DNA from: Myxococcales bacterium
GTDB taxonomy: Bacteria > Myxococcota > Myxococcia > Myxococcales > Myxococcaceae
NCBI GenBank assembly: GCA_003153055.1
Contig: PMBV01000360.1
Coordinates: 1-16,698, forward strand
Reading direction: 5' to 3'
DNA length: 16,698 nucleotides
Position 1 is the first letter of the stretch, and each line of letters begins with the position of its first letter. Below are positions 7,009-14,088 of the stretch, piece by piece. Under the pieces are notes generated by a model. It was not told the DNA's origin. It was given only the letters and a program-made list of their open reading frames with translations, and made no database searches. Position numbers and translations under genes: made by a program.

Positions 7009-9380
7009 GGGGCTTCCTTCCTCTGTCCCCGCCTTGTCCCTGCGAGGGTGAAACGGAAACACGCCCCATGCCCTGTTCCCCCCGACTCGGCCTTGATGCG
7101 CCCACCGTGAGCCTCGACGATCCGCTTCACCAGCGCCAGCCCGATGCCGGTGCCTTCTGACTTGGGGTCGAGCTTCTCGAAGAGGCCGAACAGCTTGCCG
7201 ATGTGTCGGGGGTCGATTCCCACCCCGTTGTCGCGGACGAAGAGCTCGAGGTCGGAGGCCTCGACGCCGATCTCCACCCGGGGGGCTGGCTGAGTGCCCA
7301 TGAACTTCACCGCGTTGTCGATCAGGTTCTGGAACACCTCCACCAGGCGGACCCGATCGCCATGGAGCACGATGGCCTCGGTGGTGATGTCGATCTGCAC
7401 CCCTCTCGCTGCCACTCGGCCGGCGACCAGCGTGAGCGCCTCGCCGACGAGGGACTGCAGGGTGACGTCCTCGGGTGGGTTCGTGCTTCGGCCGACCCGC
7501 GACAGCTGGAGCACCTCGTCGAGCAGGCGGGCCATCTTCTGCGCCGCCCCCCGAATGAAACCGAAGTCCTTCTCCACGGACGCCGAGTCGTGTTTGGAGA
7601 GGTCGTTCTCGAGGTAGCCGAGGAAGGTCTGGATGGTGACCAGCGGGCTCTTGAGATCGTGGGAGACCGAGTAGGTGAAGCGGGTGAGCTCGTCGTTGCG
7701 CTCCTTGAGCTCGCTCTCGCTGGCACGCAGCGCCGCGGCCGACTCGAACTGGCCGCGGTAGAAGCGCATGGCCTGCTGTCGAAAGACCAGGCTCAGGGCC
7801 GCGCCCGAGGCGAGGAGCAGTGTCATGACCAACCCCACCGTCAGCCACAGGCGCTCGCGGAGCGGGGCATAGACCTCGGCGGTGTCGACGCGGGCGACCA
7901 GAGCCCACGGCGAGTCGGGGATCGAGCGGAGATACGAGAGGACCTCGACGCCTCGGTAATCGACGCCCTCGAAGATCCCCTCCTCGCCGAGCGCCGCCCG
8001 TGCCGCGGGGAGTCGGCGCTGCGAGAGGCTCTCGCGCAAGGTGAGCGCAGTACCCCGTCGGAACCGCAGCTCGTTGAGGAAGACGACGTCGTCGCCCTCA
8101 CGTCGAACCAGGAGCGTCTCGGCGGTTCGGCTCGAGGTGGGCCAGCGCTGAATCATCGGGTAGAGGGTCAGGTACGGGTCGACGCGCAACTCCAGCACGG
8201 CCAAGGGACGGTCTCCCGGCGGTGGGGCATGAATGGGCACGAGCACCGAGAGGTGAATGGGCCCGTCGGGAGTGTCACGATGAAGGTCGAGGATCCTCAC
8301 CTCGTGCCCGTGCAGCACCCGGCGAACGTCCGCGATGACCTGAGGCGCGACCGGCTCGGCGCTCGGAGGCACGGAGGCGAACACCGCCCCACTCTCGTCG
8401 GCCAGGAGGACCCGCTCGTACTGATAGCTCTCGCGTAAGCGCCCCAGCCAGGTCGTCAGCGCGCTGGCGTTCTCGTCGGGTCGCGCGACCAGCTCGGCGA
8501 AGCTGTCGTTGCCCAGAATGACCTTGCCGTCGCCGACCCGTTCCAGGCGCCATTGCGTGAGCTCCGAGACCTTCCACTCCGCGACCGTCGAGAGCAGGCT
8601 CTCAACCTCGGCGCGGTACTGGTGCTCGAAGCCCCGTTGGTAGAGGTCGCCCGCGGTCACCAAGCCCGCCGAGAGGAGGACGAAGACAAGCAGCACCCAA
8701 GCCGCCCCACGGGGCTGATGGTGGAGCGACTCGCCCGGCCGGTCGGCGCGCCCCCCCGCCAGCACGAGTCCGACGCCGAGCGTGGCCATGCCGAGGCTGG
8801 TGTTGATAGCCTGGGGAATGAACCCGGGGCCCCCGGAGAGCAGCGGTCGGCCGTAGAGGTTCGCCAGCAGGAACACCGCGCTCGTCGTCAGCAACAGGCC
8901 CGCTGAGCCCAAGGCCACCAGACGGCGCGCCGGGCGCAGCCACGAGGCGTCGAGCACGGTGAGCGACGAGACGCTCGCGAAGAGGAAGCACGCCGCGGTG
9001 ACTGGCGACATGTGGCCCAGGGGGGCGCCCTGACGCTCTCCGGTGATGCGCATGCCGAGGTGCTCGATGGGCGGGTAGAGCCCCCTCGTGTTGAGCACGA
9101 GCAGGCACAGCGCCACCAGACCGGCCGTGCCCCCGAGCAGCGCGCTCACCAGGCTGGTGCGCCGGTCGGGCTCCCGGCGAGCACGGAGGCCGAGGAGCAC
9201 ACCGTGCACCACGAACAGCGAGGCGGTGCTGGGGGCCATGGCGATGGTGTCCGAGCTCAGCCCAGTGAGCCAGGGGATGCCCGTCACCCAACCCACGAGG
9301 GCTGCGAACCCAACCCCCAGCACGAGCACCGCGGACGAAGCGACGACGGTCGTCGGTGTCTCGGAACCTGCTGCCTCCAT
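7005..9380 (-). CDS. Membrane sensor histidine kinase with multi-pass N-terminus and Cache-like sensor
   Basis: Product of 791 aa. About seven hydrophobic segments lie in residues 13-244. A periplasmic region of about 265 residues follows (245-511); its pattern, including SPWALVARVDTAEVY near its end, resembles a double Cache ligand-binding domain. An eighth helix at 512-533 leads into HisKA with His574 in TYSVSHDLKSPL. The HATPase has the N-box NLIDNAVKF (685-693), DNGVGID from 717 and GTGIGLALV from 743. It should autophosphorylate and pass phosphate to the receiver encoded by the overlapping next gene. The HisKA sequence is of the bacteriophytochrome-kinase type that partners Rcp1-like receivers. 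The ATG at 9380, with GGTGGGG upstream, is preferred to an in-frame TTG at 9428. The gene lies 78 bp after the PiT gene on the same strand. The ligand is unknown. Confidence 0.94.
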   Translation of the reverse strand: MEAAGSETPTTVVASSAVLVLGVGFAALVGWVTGIPWLTGLSSDTIAMAPSTASLFVVHGVLLGLRARREPDRRTSLVSALLGGTAGLVALCLLVLNTRGLYPPIEHLGMRITGERQGAPLGHMSPVTAACFLFASVSSLTVLDASWLRPARRLVALGSAGLLLTTSAVFLLANLYGRPLLSGGPGFIPQAINTSLGMATLGVGLVLAGGRADRPGESLHHQPRGAAWVLLVFVLLSAGLVTAGDLYQRGFEHQYRAEVESLLSTVAEWKVSELTQWRLERVGDGKVILGNDSFAELVARPDENASALTTWLGRLRESYQYERVLLADESGAVFASVPPSAEPVAPQVIADVRRVLHGHEVRILDLHRDTPDGPIHLSVLVPIHAPPPGDRPLAVLELRVDPYLTLYPMIQRWPTSSRTAETLLVRREGDDVVFLNELRFRRGTALTLRESLSQRRLPAARAALGEEGIFEGVDYRGVEVLSYLRSIPDSPWALVARVDTAEVYAPLRERLWLTVGLVMTLLLASGAALSLVFRQQAMRFYRGQFESAAALRASESELKERNDELTRFTYSVSHDLKSPLVTIQTFLGYLENDLSKHDSASVEKDFGFIRGAAQKMARLLDEVLQLSRVGRSTNPPEDVTLQSLVGEALTLVAGRVAARGVQIDITTEAIVLHGDRVRLVEVFQNLIDNAVKFMGTQPAPRVEIGVEASDLELFVRDNGVGIDPRHIGKLFGLFEKLDPKSEGTGIGLALVKRIVEAHGGRIKAESGGTGHGACFRFTLAGTRRGQRKEAP

Positions 9381-9422
9381 GACGTTCGCCCCACCGCGAA
9401 CCTCGTCATCGAAGGGGCAGAC

Positions 9423-9428
9423 TGTCAA
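9423..9428 (-). promoter_or_regulatory. Possible -35 hexamer upstream of the sensor kinase
   Basis: The minus strand reads TTGACA, a perfect sigma-70 -35 hexamer, in the 78-bp gap between PiT and the kinase gene. The hexamer 17 nt downstream is CGAGGT, a poor -10 match. This is weak support for a separate promoter; read-through from PiT is equally possible. Confidence 0.2.
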
Positions 9429-9458
9429 GGCCCCGCGGTCGAGCAGCCGCCTCGCCGT

Positions 9459-10496
9459 TCAGGGGCGTTCGAGGGCGAAGCTGAGCACCTTCATCGCCCC
9501 GAAGGCGAGGGCTCCAGCGAACGGCAGCGTCACCACCCAGGCCACGATGATGTTGGTGGCCACGCCCCAGCGCACCGCGGAGAGCCGCTTCGAGGCACCC
9601 ACGCCCATGATGCAGGCGTTGATGACATGGGTGGTCGAGACCGGGATGCCCAGGTGGCTCGCCCCCAAAATCGTCATGGCCCCGGCCGTCTCGGCGGCGA
9701 AGCCCTGGAGCGGCGTGATGCGGATGATCTTGGTGCCCATGGTCTTGATGATGCGGGTGCCACCAGCGGCGGTGCCCAGCGCGATGGCCGTGGCGCAGAT
9801 GATGATGACCCACATCGGCACCGCGTCTCCGTGGGGGATGACCCAGTGAGGCGCCCAGTCTGGCAGCGGGTGGCCACTGGCGACGAAAGACGCCAGCGCG
9901 AGGGTGATGATGCCCATGGACTTCTGCGCGTCGTTGGAGCCGTGGCCAAAGGCCATCATGCTGGCCGAGACCAGCTGCAGGCGCCGGGAGCCGACCTGAA
10001 TGGTCTGGGGCCGGACCCGCCGCACGAGCCAGGTGAGACCCACCATCACGAAGAAGGCCATCACGAAGCCGATGGAGGGCGAGGCGACGAGGGGCACCAG
10101 CACTTTCTCGACCAGCGCCGACCAGCGAAACGCGCCCACGCCTGCATGCGCCACCACCGCGCCGGCCAAGGCCCCGACCAGCGCGTGCGACGACGAGGAG
10201 GGGATGCCGAACCACCAGGTGATGAGGTTCCAGCCCGAGGCGCCGACGAGCGCGGCGAGCACGACCAGCTGGGTGACATTGGAGGCGTCGGCGAAGCCCG
10301 AGGCGATGGTCTTGGCCACCGCCGTACCGGTCACCGCCCCCCCGAAGTTCAGCACCGCCGCGATGAGCACCGCGGTTCGAATCGGGAGAACTCCGGTCGA
10401 CACCACGGTGGCGATGGCGTTAGCCGCGTCGTGGAACCCGTTGATGTAGTCGAAGACGACGGCCATCACGACGACCGTCACGAGGAGGCTAACCAT
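9459..10496 (-). CDS. Inorganic phosphate transporter, PiT family
   Basis: Product of 345 aa with about ten hydrophobic segments. It shows the duplicated PiT architecture: GFHDAANA at 20-27 in the first half and GHGSNDAQKSMG at 184-195 in the second. Paired GIPSSSSHAL (97-106) and GIPVSTTHV (283-291) motifs are also present. PiT proteins are inner-membrane, low-affinity symporters of (metal-)phosphate with protons or sodium. The length is in the short bacterial PiT range. No DUF47/PhoU-like partner gene is adjacent, although that pairing is common. The ATG at 10496 has only a weak GAGTGAAGA upstream. It is followed on the same strand by the three-gene signalling set, so it may be co-transcribed with it. 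Repeats at 10561-10593 could be its regulatory site. Confidence 0.95.
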   Translation of the reverse strand: MVSLLVTVVVMAVVFDYINGFHDAANAIATVVSTGVLPIRTAVLIAAVLNFGGAVTGTAVAKTIASGFADASNVTQLVVLAALVGASGWNLITWWFGIPSSSSHALVGALAGAVVAHAGVGAFRWSALVEKVLVPLVASPSIGFVMAFFVMVGLTWLVRRVRPQTIQVGSRRLQLVSASMMAFGHGSNDAQKSMGIITLALASFVASGHPLPDWAPHWVIPHGDAVPMWVIIICATAIALGTAAGGTRIIKTMGTKIIRITPLQGFAAETAGAMTILGASHLGIPVSTTHVINACIMGVGASKRLSAVRWGVATNIIVAWVVTLPFAGALAFGAMKVLSFALERP

Positions 10497-10532
10497 TCTT
10501 CACTCGGACGAATCGCTCGAAGCCCATACGCC

Positions 10533-10552
10533 AATGAATTCACAGGTTCATT
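10533..10552. repeat. Inverted repeat AATGAA-N8-TTCATT upstream of PiT
   Basis: The two 6-bp arms are perfect, and the stretch includes the palindrome TGAATTCA (10535-10542). It is AT-rich against a GC-rich background and sits 37-56 bp upstream of the PiT start, where a promoter or operator would be expected. No protein can be named. Confidence 0.35.
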
Positions 10553-10560
10553 CGGCGGCG

Positions 10561-10593
10561 GGGTGACAACTCTGTTACGCCACGGTGACGTTC
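10561..10593 (-). promoter_or_regulatory. Candidate Pho-box-like tandem of three 11-bp repeats
   Basis: On the plus strand three consecutive 11-mers start at 10561, 10572 and 10583. Their first seven bases are GGGTGAC, CTGTTAC and CGGTGAC. PhoB/PhoP boxes are built of direct repeats with 11-bp period (E. coli heptamer CTGTCAT; Streptomyces GTTCACC). The last unit also forms a perfect dyad, CGGTGACGTTCACCG, at 10583-10597. The block lies 65-97 bp upstream of the PiT start, a suitable place for an activator. The match is to spacing and partial sequence only, and the repeat orientation is opposite to the PiT gene, so confidence is limited. Confidence 0.35.
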
Positions 10594-10615
10594 ACCGACA
10601 CATTGTAAGTTGGGC

Positions 10616-11254
10616 TCATCGGAGCATCTTGGCCAACTCCTCCACCACGGGGGCCTGGGGGGCCACGGTGGGTGGCCGAGCGCCATTCATGAACAAGAAG
10701 ACCACGCCCTGGAGCATGTCTTCGAGGGAAATGACCGGCTGGGCATACCAGGACGCCATGGCCGCCACGCAGTTGAGGAGGAAGAAGTCGGACAGGGCTT
10801 CGGGGGGAATCATGCCCGAGACCTCGCCGTTTCGGCTCGCGCGGAGGAACCGCTCGGCGACGGTGTGTCTCACCAGCTCGGCGCGGCGATCCTCGGCCAA
10901 CAGGCGGACCCGCCGGAGCTGGGTGGCGAAGACGTCGATGAGCAGGTTCTTTCGATTGCCCTCGCTCCAGAAGGTGGCCAGCGAGCGGGTGAAGATGTCG
11001 AAGAACGCCTGCAGGGGGGCCTCGTCGGGCAAGGCCTTCAGGGCTTCCACCAGCGGCTGCTCGGACTCCTGGAGCAGCTCGAGGAGGACGTCGTCTTTGG
11101 TGGGGAAATGAAAGTAGAACGCCGCGCGGCTGACGTCGGCCAGCATGGCGATGTCCTCGATGCGGCAGTCGTCGACGCCGTCCCTGGCGAACACTTCGAG
11201 CGCGGCGTGGTAGAGACGACGTCGAGTCTCAGCTCGTTGCTTGTCTCGCACCAC
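10616..11254 (-). CDS. TetR-family transcriptional regulator
   Basis: Product of 212 aa, the usual TetR length. Residues 10-60 form the DNA-binding domain: a helix of type RLYHAALEVFARDGVDDCRI, then DIAMLADVSRAAFYFHFPTKDDVLLELL with the typical recognition helix and the FYFHF...K end. The C-terminal two thirds are helical and should bind an unknown ligand. The start is placed at tandem GTG codons (11254 or 11251) because the domain begins there. The open frame continues to 11434, but that part lies inside the divergent NRDE gene. The start is 3 bp from the ATG of that gene, so it probably regulates the NRDE-HIT pair and itself. PiT lies downstream, with 119 bp between the TetR stop and the PiT start. 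Confidence 0.9.
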   Translation of the reverse strand: MVRDKQRAETRRRLYHAALEVFARDGVDDCRIEDIAMLADVSRAAFYFHFPTKDDVLLELLQESEQPLVEALKALPDEAPLQAFFDIFTRSLATFWSEGNRKNLLIDVFATQLRRVRLLAEDRRAELVRHTVAERFLRASRNGEVSGMIPPEALSDFFLLNCVAAMASWYAQPVISLEDMLQGVVFLFMNGARPPTVAPQAPVVEELAKMLR

Positions 11255-11257
11255 GCC

Positions 11258-12049
11258 ATGTGTACCCTGATTGTCAGCTTCCGGCAGCACTCCGAAGTAC
11301 CAGTGGTGGTGGCGGCCAACCGCGACGAGGTGCGCAGCCGCCCGGCCACCGGCCCTCACCGATGGGAAAACGAGGCCTTCGTGGCGCCGCGCGACGAGCT
11401 GGCCAAGGGCACGTGGCTGGGCGTCACTGCTCACGGCCTCTTCGTTGGCGTGACCAACCGGTTCCCTGCCGAGCGGTTCCCCGACCGGCGCTCACGCGGG
11501 GCGCTGGTGGTCGACGCGCTCAAGAAACCATCGGCGCTGGCGCTCCACCAGGCCTTGGCGGTCCTCGACCCCAAGACCTCCAACGCCTTTCACCTGCTCT
11601 ACGCCGACACCACCGACGCCTTCGTCACGTGGAGCGATGGCGAGGTGCTCAGGCAGAGCGTGCTCGAGCCCGGGCTGCACGTGGTGACCGAGCGGAGCCT
11701 GGGCGGCGACGATCGCGCCCGACAGAGCCTCATCGAGGAGCGGTGGCCCCTGCTGCCCGTGGTGGAGGGGCTGCCCACGGCCGCTGGTCTCCAGGCGCTC
11801 CTCGGGTCGTCGCGGCCCGACGACTCGGTGGGCGGGCTGTGCGTCGACGTGCCTCAGTTGAACTACGGCACCCGCAGCTCTCTGGTGCTGTTTCTCAATC
11901 GAAGGTTGGCTGCCAGCCGCTTCTTCTGGGCCGACGGGTCGCCCGATCGCACCCCCTTCGTCGAGCGACCAGAGCTGATCGCGAGCCTGGCCGAATCGTG
12001 CTTCGATGGGCCGCATGGCCTCCATCTTCTCCCGCATTCTGGCAGGTGA
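11258..12049 (+). CDS. NRDE/TANGO2 family protein
   Basis: Product of 263 aa. It begins MCTLI, with the invariant Cys2, and carries the family signature NRDE at 21-24, GTWLGV at 52-56, a VTN at about 65-67 and RSRG at 78-81. Members form an N-terminal-nucleophile-like fold with Cys2 exposed after Met removal. Eukaryotic TANGO2 relates to lipid or haem handling, but the bacterial role is not settled. The start at 11258 is certain because the Cys must be second; the frame open from 10610 is spurious. There is no clear Shine-Dalgarno sequence, since the upstream bases are the start of the divergent tetR gene. The 3' end overlaps the HIT gene by 35 bp in another frame, which suggests an operon. 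Confidence 0.93.
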   Translation: MCTLIVSFRQHSEVPVVVAANRDEVRSRPATGPHRWENEAFVAPRDELAKGTWLGVTAHGLFVGVTNRFPAERFPDRRSRGALVVDALKKPSALALHQALAVLDPKTSNAFHLLYADTTDAFVTWSDGEVLRQSVLEPGLHVVTERSLGGDDRARQSLIEERWPLLPVVEGLPTAAGLQALLGSSRPDDSVGGLCVDVPQLNYGTRSSLVLFLNRRLAASRFFWADGSPDRTPFVERPELIASLAESCFDGPHGLHLLPHSGR

Positions 12050-12437
12050 GATCCCCGGGCGCTTCGTCTGGAAGGACGAGCAGTGCTTCGCGATTCTCAC
12101 CGTCAATCCGATTCAACCAGGGCACGTGCTGGTGATACCCCGGCAGGAGATCGACGACTGGCTCGACCTCAGCCCCGCACTCCGCGACCACCTCGTCGCC
12201 ACGGCGCAGGTGCTCGGCCGGGCCCTGAAGGCAGCCTTCCAGCCCGTCAAGGTGGGCGTGGCCATCGTGGGGCTCGAAGTTCGCCATGTGCATCTCCACC
12301 TGATTCCCATCTCTGCCCCGGAGCACATGGAGTTTGCCCGGGCTGACACGCACCCAGACCCCGCTGGTCTCGACGCGGTGGCTGAGCGGGTGCGCGCGAC
12401 CTTGACGGCGATGGGGGTTCGGCACGGCGCGGGCTGA
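12015..12437 (+). CDS. HIT family hydrolase
   Basis: Product of 140 aa. The start (MASIFSRILAGEIP) and the block GHVLVIPR at 36-43 match histidine-triad proteins. The triad reads His91-Val-His93-Leu-His95 followed by LIP. HIT (Hint-type) proteins hydrolyse or transfer nucleoside monophosphates from phosphoramidates and dinucleotides, with the middle His as nucleophile. The ATG at 12015 is chosen over 12006 because the family begins at this point. It overlaps the NRDE gene end by 35 bp and is probably translated from the same mRNA. The orphan kinase gene converges on it, 30 bp away. The physiological substrate is not evident. Confidence 0.94.
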   Translation: MASIFSRILAGEIPGRFVWKDEQCFAILTVNPIQPGHVLVIPRQEIDDWLDLSPALRDHLVATAQVLGRALKAAFQPVKVGVAIVGLEVRHVHLHLIPISAPEHMEFARADTHPDPAGLDAVAERVRATLTAMGVRHGAG

Positions 12438-12467
12438 GCGAAGCGACGCGGCACCACCGCTGCCGAT

Positions 12468-13820
12468 TCAGGGCGCCTCGAGCTCGACCTCGGCCTGGGC
12501 TTCTCCCTCGACCTCTGCCTCGACGGGGGCCGGTGGCAACACGATGGTGACCGAGGTGCCCACCCCGACGGCGCTGTCGATGGAGATGACGCCGCCGAGC
12601 TGTCGCACCAACTGGTCGCACACCGCGAGGCCCAGCCCCGTGCCCACGCCGGCGGGCTTGGTGGTGAAGAAGGGCTCTTTCACTCTCCGCAGCAGCTCCG
12701 AGGGGATGCCCTGGCCGGTGTCGCGAACCTCGAGCACGGCGTTTCCGCTCGCGTCGGTCAGGGTGGACAGGGCGATCTCCTTCGCGCCGGCCTGGCTGGC
12801 GTTGACCAGCAAGTTCACCAGCACCTGACCGAGCCGGACCTCGTTGGCCAGCACCTGCGGGCAAGGGCCGAGCTCGGTCCGCACGGCGACGCGCTTCAGC
12901 TCTCCGCCGGCGATGCGCAGCGCGGCGCGCACCACCAACTCCAGCGGCAGTGGGGCCAGCTCGTCGTCGAAGCGAGAGTACTGCTTCAGGTCTCTGACGA
13001 TGACGCGGATACGGCTCGTGGCCTCGAGGGCTTCCCCGAGTGACGCGCGGGTGTCGTCGCTCTCGGCTTCTTCCTCGAGGAGCTCGAGGTTGGTCTGCAA
13101 GTACGTGAGCGGGTTGCTCAGCTCATGGGCCACGCCAGCGGCGAGCTGGCCCAACGAGGCGAGGCGGTCGGCCCTGGCAAGCTTGGCCTCGTGCTCAGCG
13201 GCCAGCTTGCGACGCTCGGCGTCACCCAGCTCGTGGCTGGCGGCGGCGCGGAGCCACTCCTGGGCCATGCCCATCGCCACCAACAGCCCGCCGAAGAGCA
13301 CCGCCGCCTGCGCATTGCTGAGGCGCTGGTATTCCTCCGGCAAGCGATCGGGGACCGGCACTCCGGCGAGCTGCAGGCCGAGCAAGACGAGCAGCTCGAC
13401 CACCGGGGGAAGCACCCAGGCCAGCCCCTGCCGGCGGCCGAGCAAGGCCGTGGCGATGAAGGGGGCGGCGCCCATGCACATCAAGGGCGGGGCCATCAGC
13501 CCTCCACGGAGGAAGACGCCCCAGCCGGTGACCATGAACCAACACGCGGCGCAGAGGTGGCCCCCCAAGTGCACCGCCTTCCAGCGGAGCACCACCAGCG
13601 GAACCCCGACGCTGAGCACGCCCCCGGCGACTGGCACCAGCGCATACCAGAGGGGAATTTGCATCCAGACGAGATGAGCGCCCGCCAGCAGGCCGGTGCC
13701 GATGAGGCCCATGACACCGAAGGCCGAGATGAGCCTCGCCCGTCGGCGCGTGTCCGGTGGGTCGCGGGTGAAGCGCCGGGAGACGGCGCTATCGAAGGGC
13801 ACGAGGTTAAACACGGGCAC
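12468..13820 (-). CDS. Membrane-bound sensor histidine kinase (orphan)
   Basis: Product of 450 aa from a GTG start; GAGG lies 7 nt upstream. Residues 30-190 hold about six hydrophobic helices with little periplasmic sequence, so the signal is probably sensed in or at the membrane. A coiled linker (about 195-222) leads to HisKA with His232 in GVAHELSNPLTYLQTNL. The HATPase has the N-box VNLLVNASQAG (335-345), DTGQGIP from 367, PFFTT near 384 and GVGTGLGLAV at 391-400. It is an NtrB-type kinase core. The last 20 residues are an unusual acidic, Ala/Val/Glu-rich tail (EAEVEGEAQAEVELEAP). No response regulator is adjacent; the neighbouring sigma-54 activator has GAF instead of a receiver and is not an obvious partner. 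Confidence 0.93.
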   Translation of the reverse strand: MPVFNLVPFDSAVSRRFTRDPPDTRRRARLISAFGVMGLIGTGLLAGAHLVWMQIPLWYALVPVAGGVLSVGVPLVVLRWKAVHLGGHLCAACWFMVTGWGVFLRGGLMAPPLMCMGAAPFIATALLGRRQGLAWVLPPVVELLVLLGLQLAGVPVPDRLPEEYQRLSNAQAAVLFGGLLVAMGMAQEWLRAAASHELGDAERRKLAAEHEAKLARADRLASLGQLAAGVAHELSNPLTYLQTNLELLEEEAESDDTRASLGEALEATSRIRVIVRDLKQYSRFDDELAPLPLELVVRAALRIAGGELKRVAVRTELGPCPQVLANEVRLGQVLVNLLVNASQAGAKEIALSTLTDASGNAVLEVRDTGQGIPSELLRRVKEPFFTTKPAGVGTGLGLAVCDQLVRQLGGVISIDSAVGVGTSVTIVLPPAPVEAEVEGEAQAEVELEAP

Positions 13821-13850
13821 GTCTCTGCCTCGTCGTTCTGGAGTGGGTTC

Positions 13851-14066
13851 TCAATTGACCGTCACGTCCACACACTTCCAGCCGAGGCGCCGCCATTGCG
13901 ACTCGAGGATGCCCGACCGGGCTCGCGGCGTCGAGCAGGCAGCGGCGACCCAGGAGGTGCTCGATGTGAACAAGCTGGGTCTGGCGAGGTCCACCCACAC
14001 GTAGGCTCAAGCGACGCCCTGCCAATCGCCGAGGGAGCGCGGCTCGAGTGTGAGCAGTCGGGCCAT
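13851..14066 (-). pseudogene. Short protein-like frame interrupted by an in-frame TGA
   Basis: On the minus strand an ATG at 14066 opens 19 codons (MARLLTLEPRSLGDWQGVA). A TGA follows at 14009-14007, then 51 further codons in the same frame ending WRRLGWKCVDVTVN at the TGA 13853-13851. By hand count G or C is at the third position of 15 of 19 codons before the stop and 44 of 51 after it. The two competing minus frames reach only about 62 percent. This supports real coding on both sides of the stop. It begins 22 bp after the end of the sigma-54 activator gene. It could be a nonsense-mutated small gene, a gene remnant, or two separate short ORFs (the second from a GTG at 14003). I recognise no family. 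No Shine-Dalgarno sequence is seen. Confidence 0.35.
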
Positions 14067-14088
14067 GGGGATATGAGCCCTGGCTGCC

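Noticed and set aside
9381..9428. TTG start at 9428 adding 16 residues to the sensor kinase
   Set aside because: The added residues are not hydrophobic or domain-like, and the ATG at 9380 has a better ribosome binding site.
9012..11111. 699-aa plus-strand open frame
   Set aside because: It runs antisense through the kinase, PiT and TetR genes and has low-complexity His/Asp/Arg composition with no domain.
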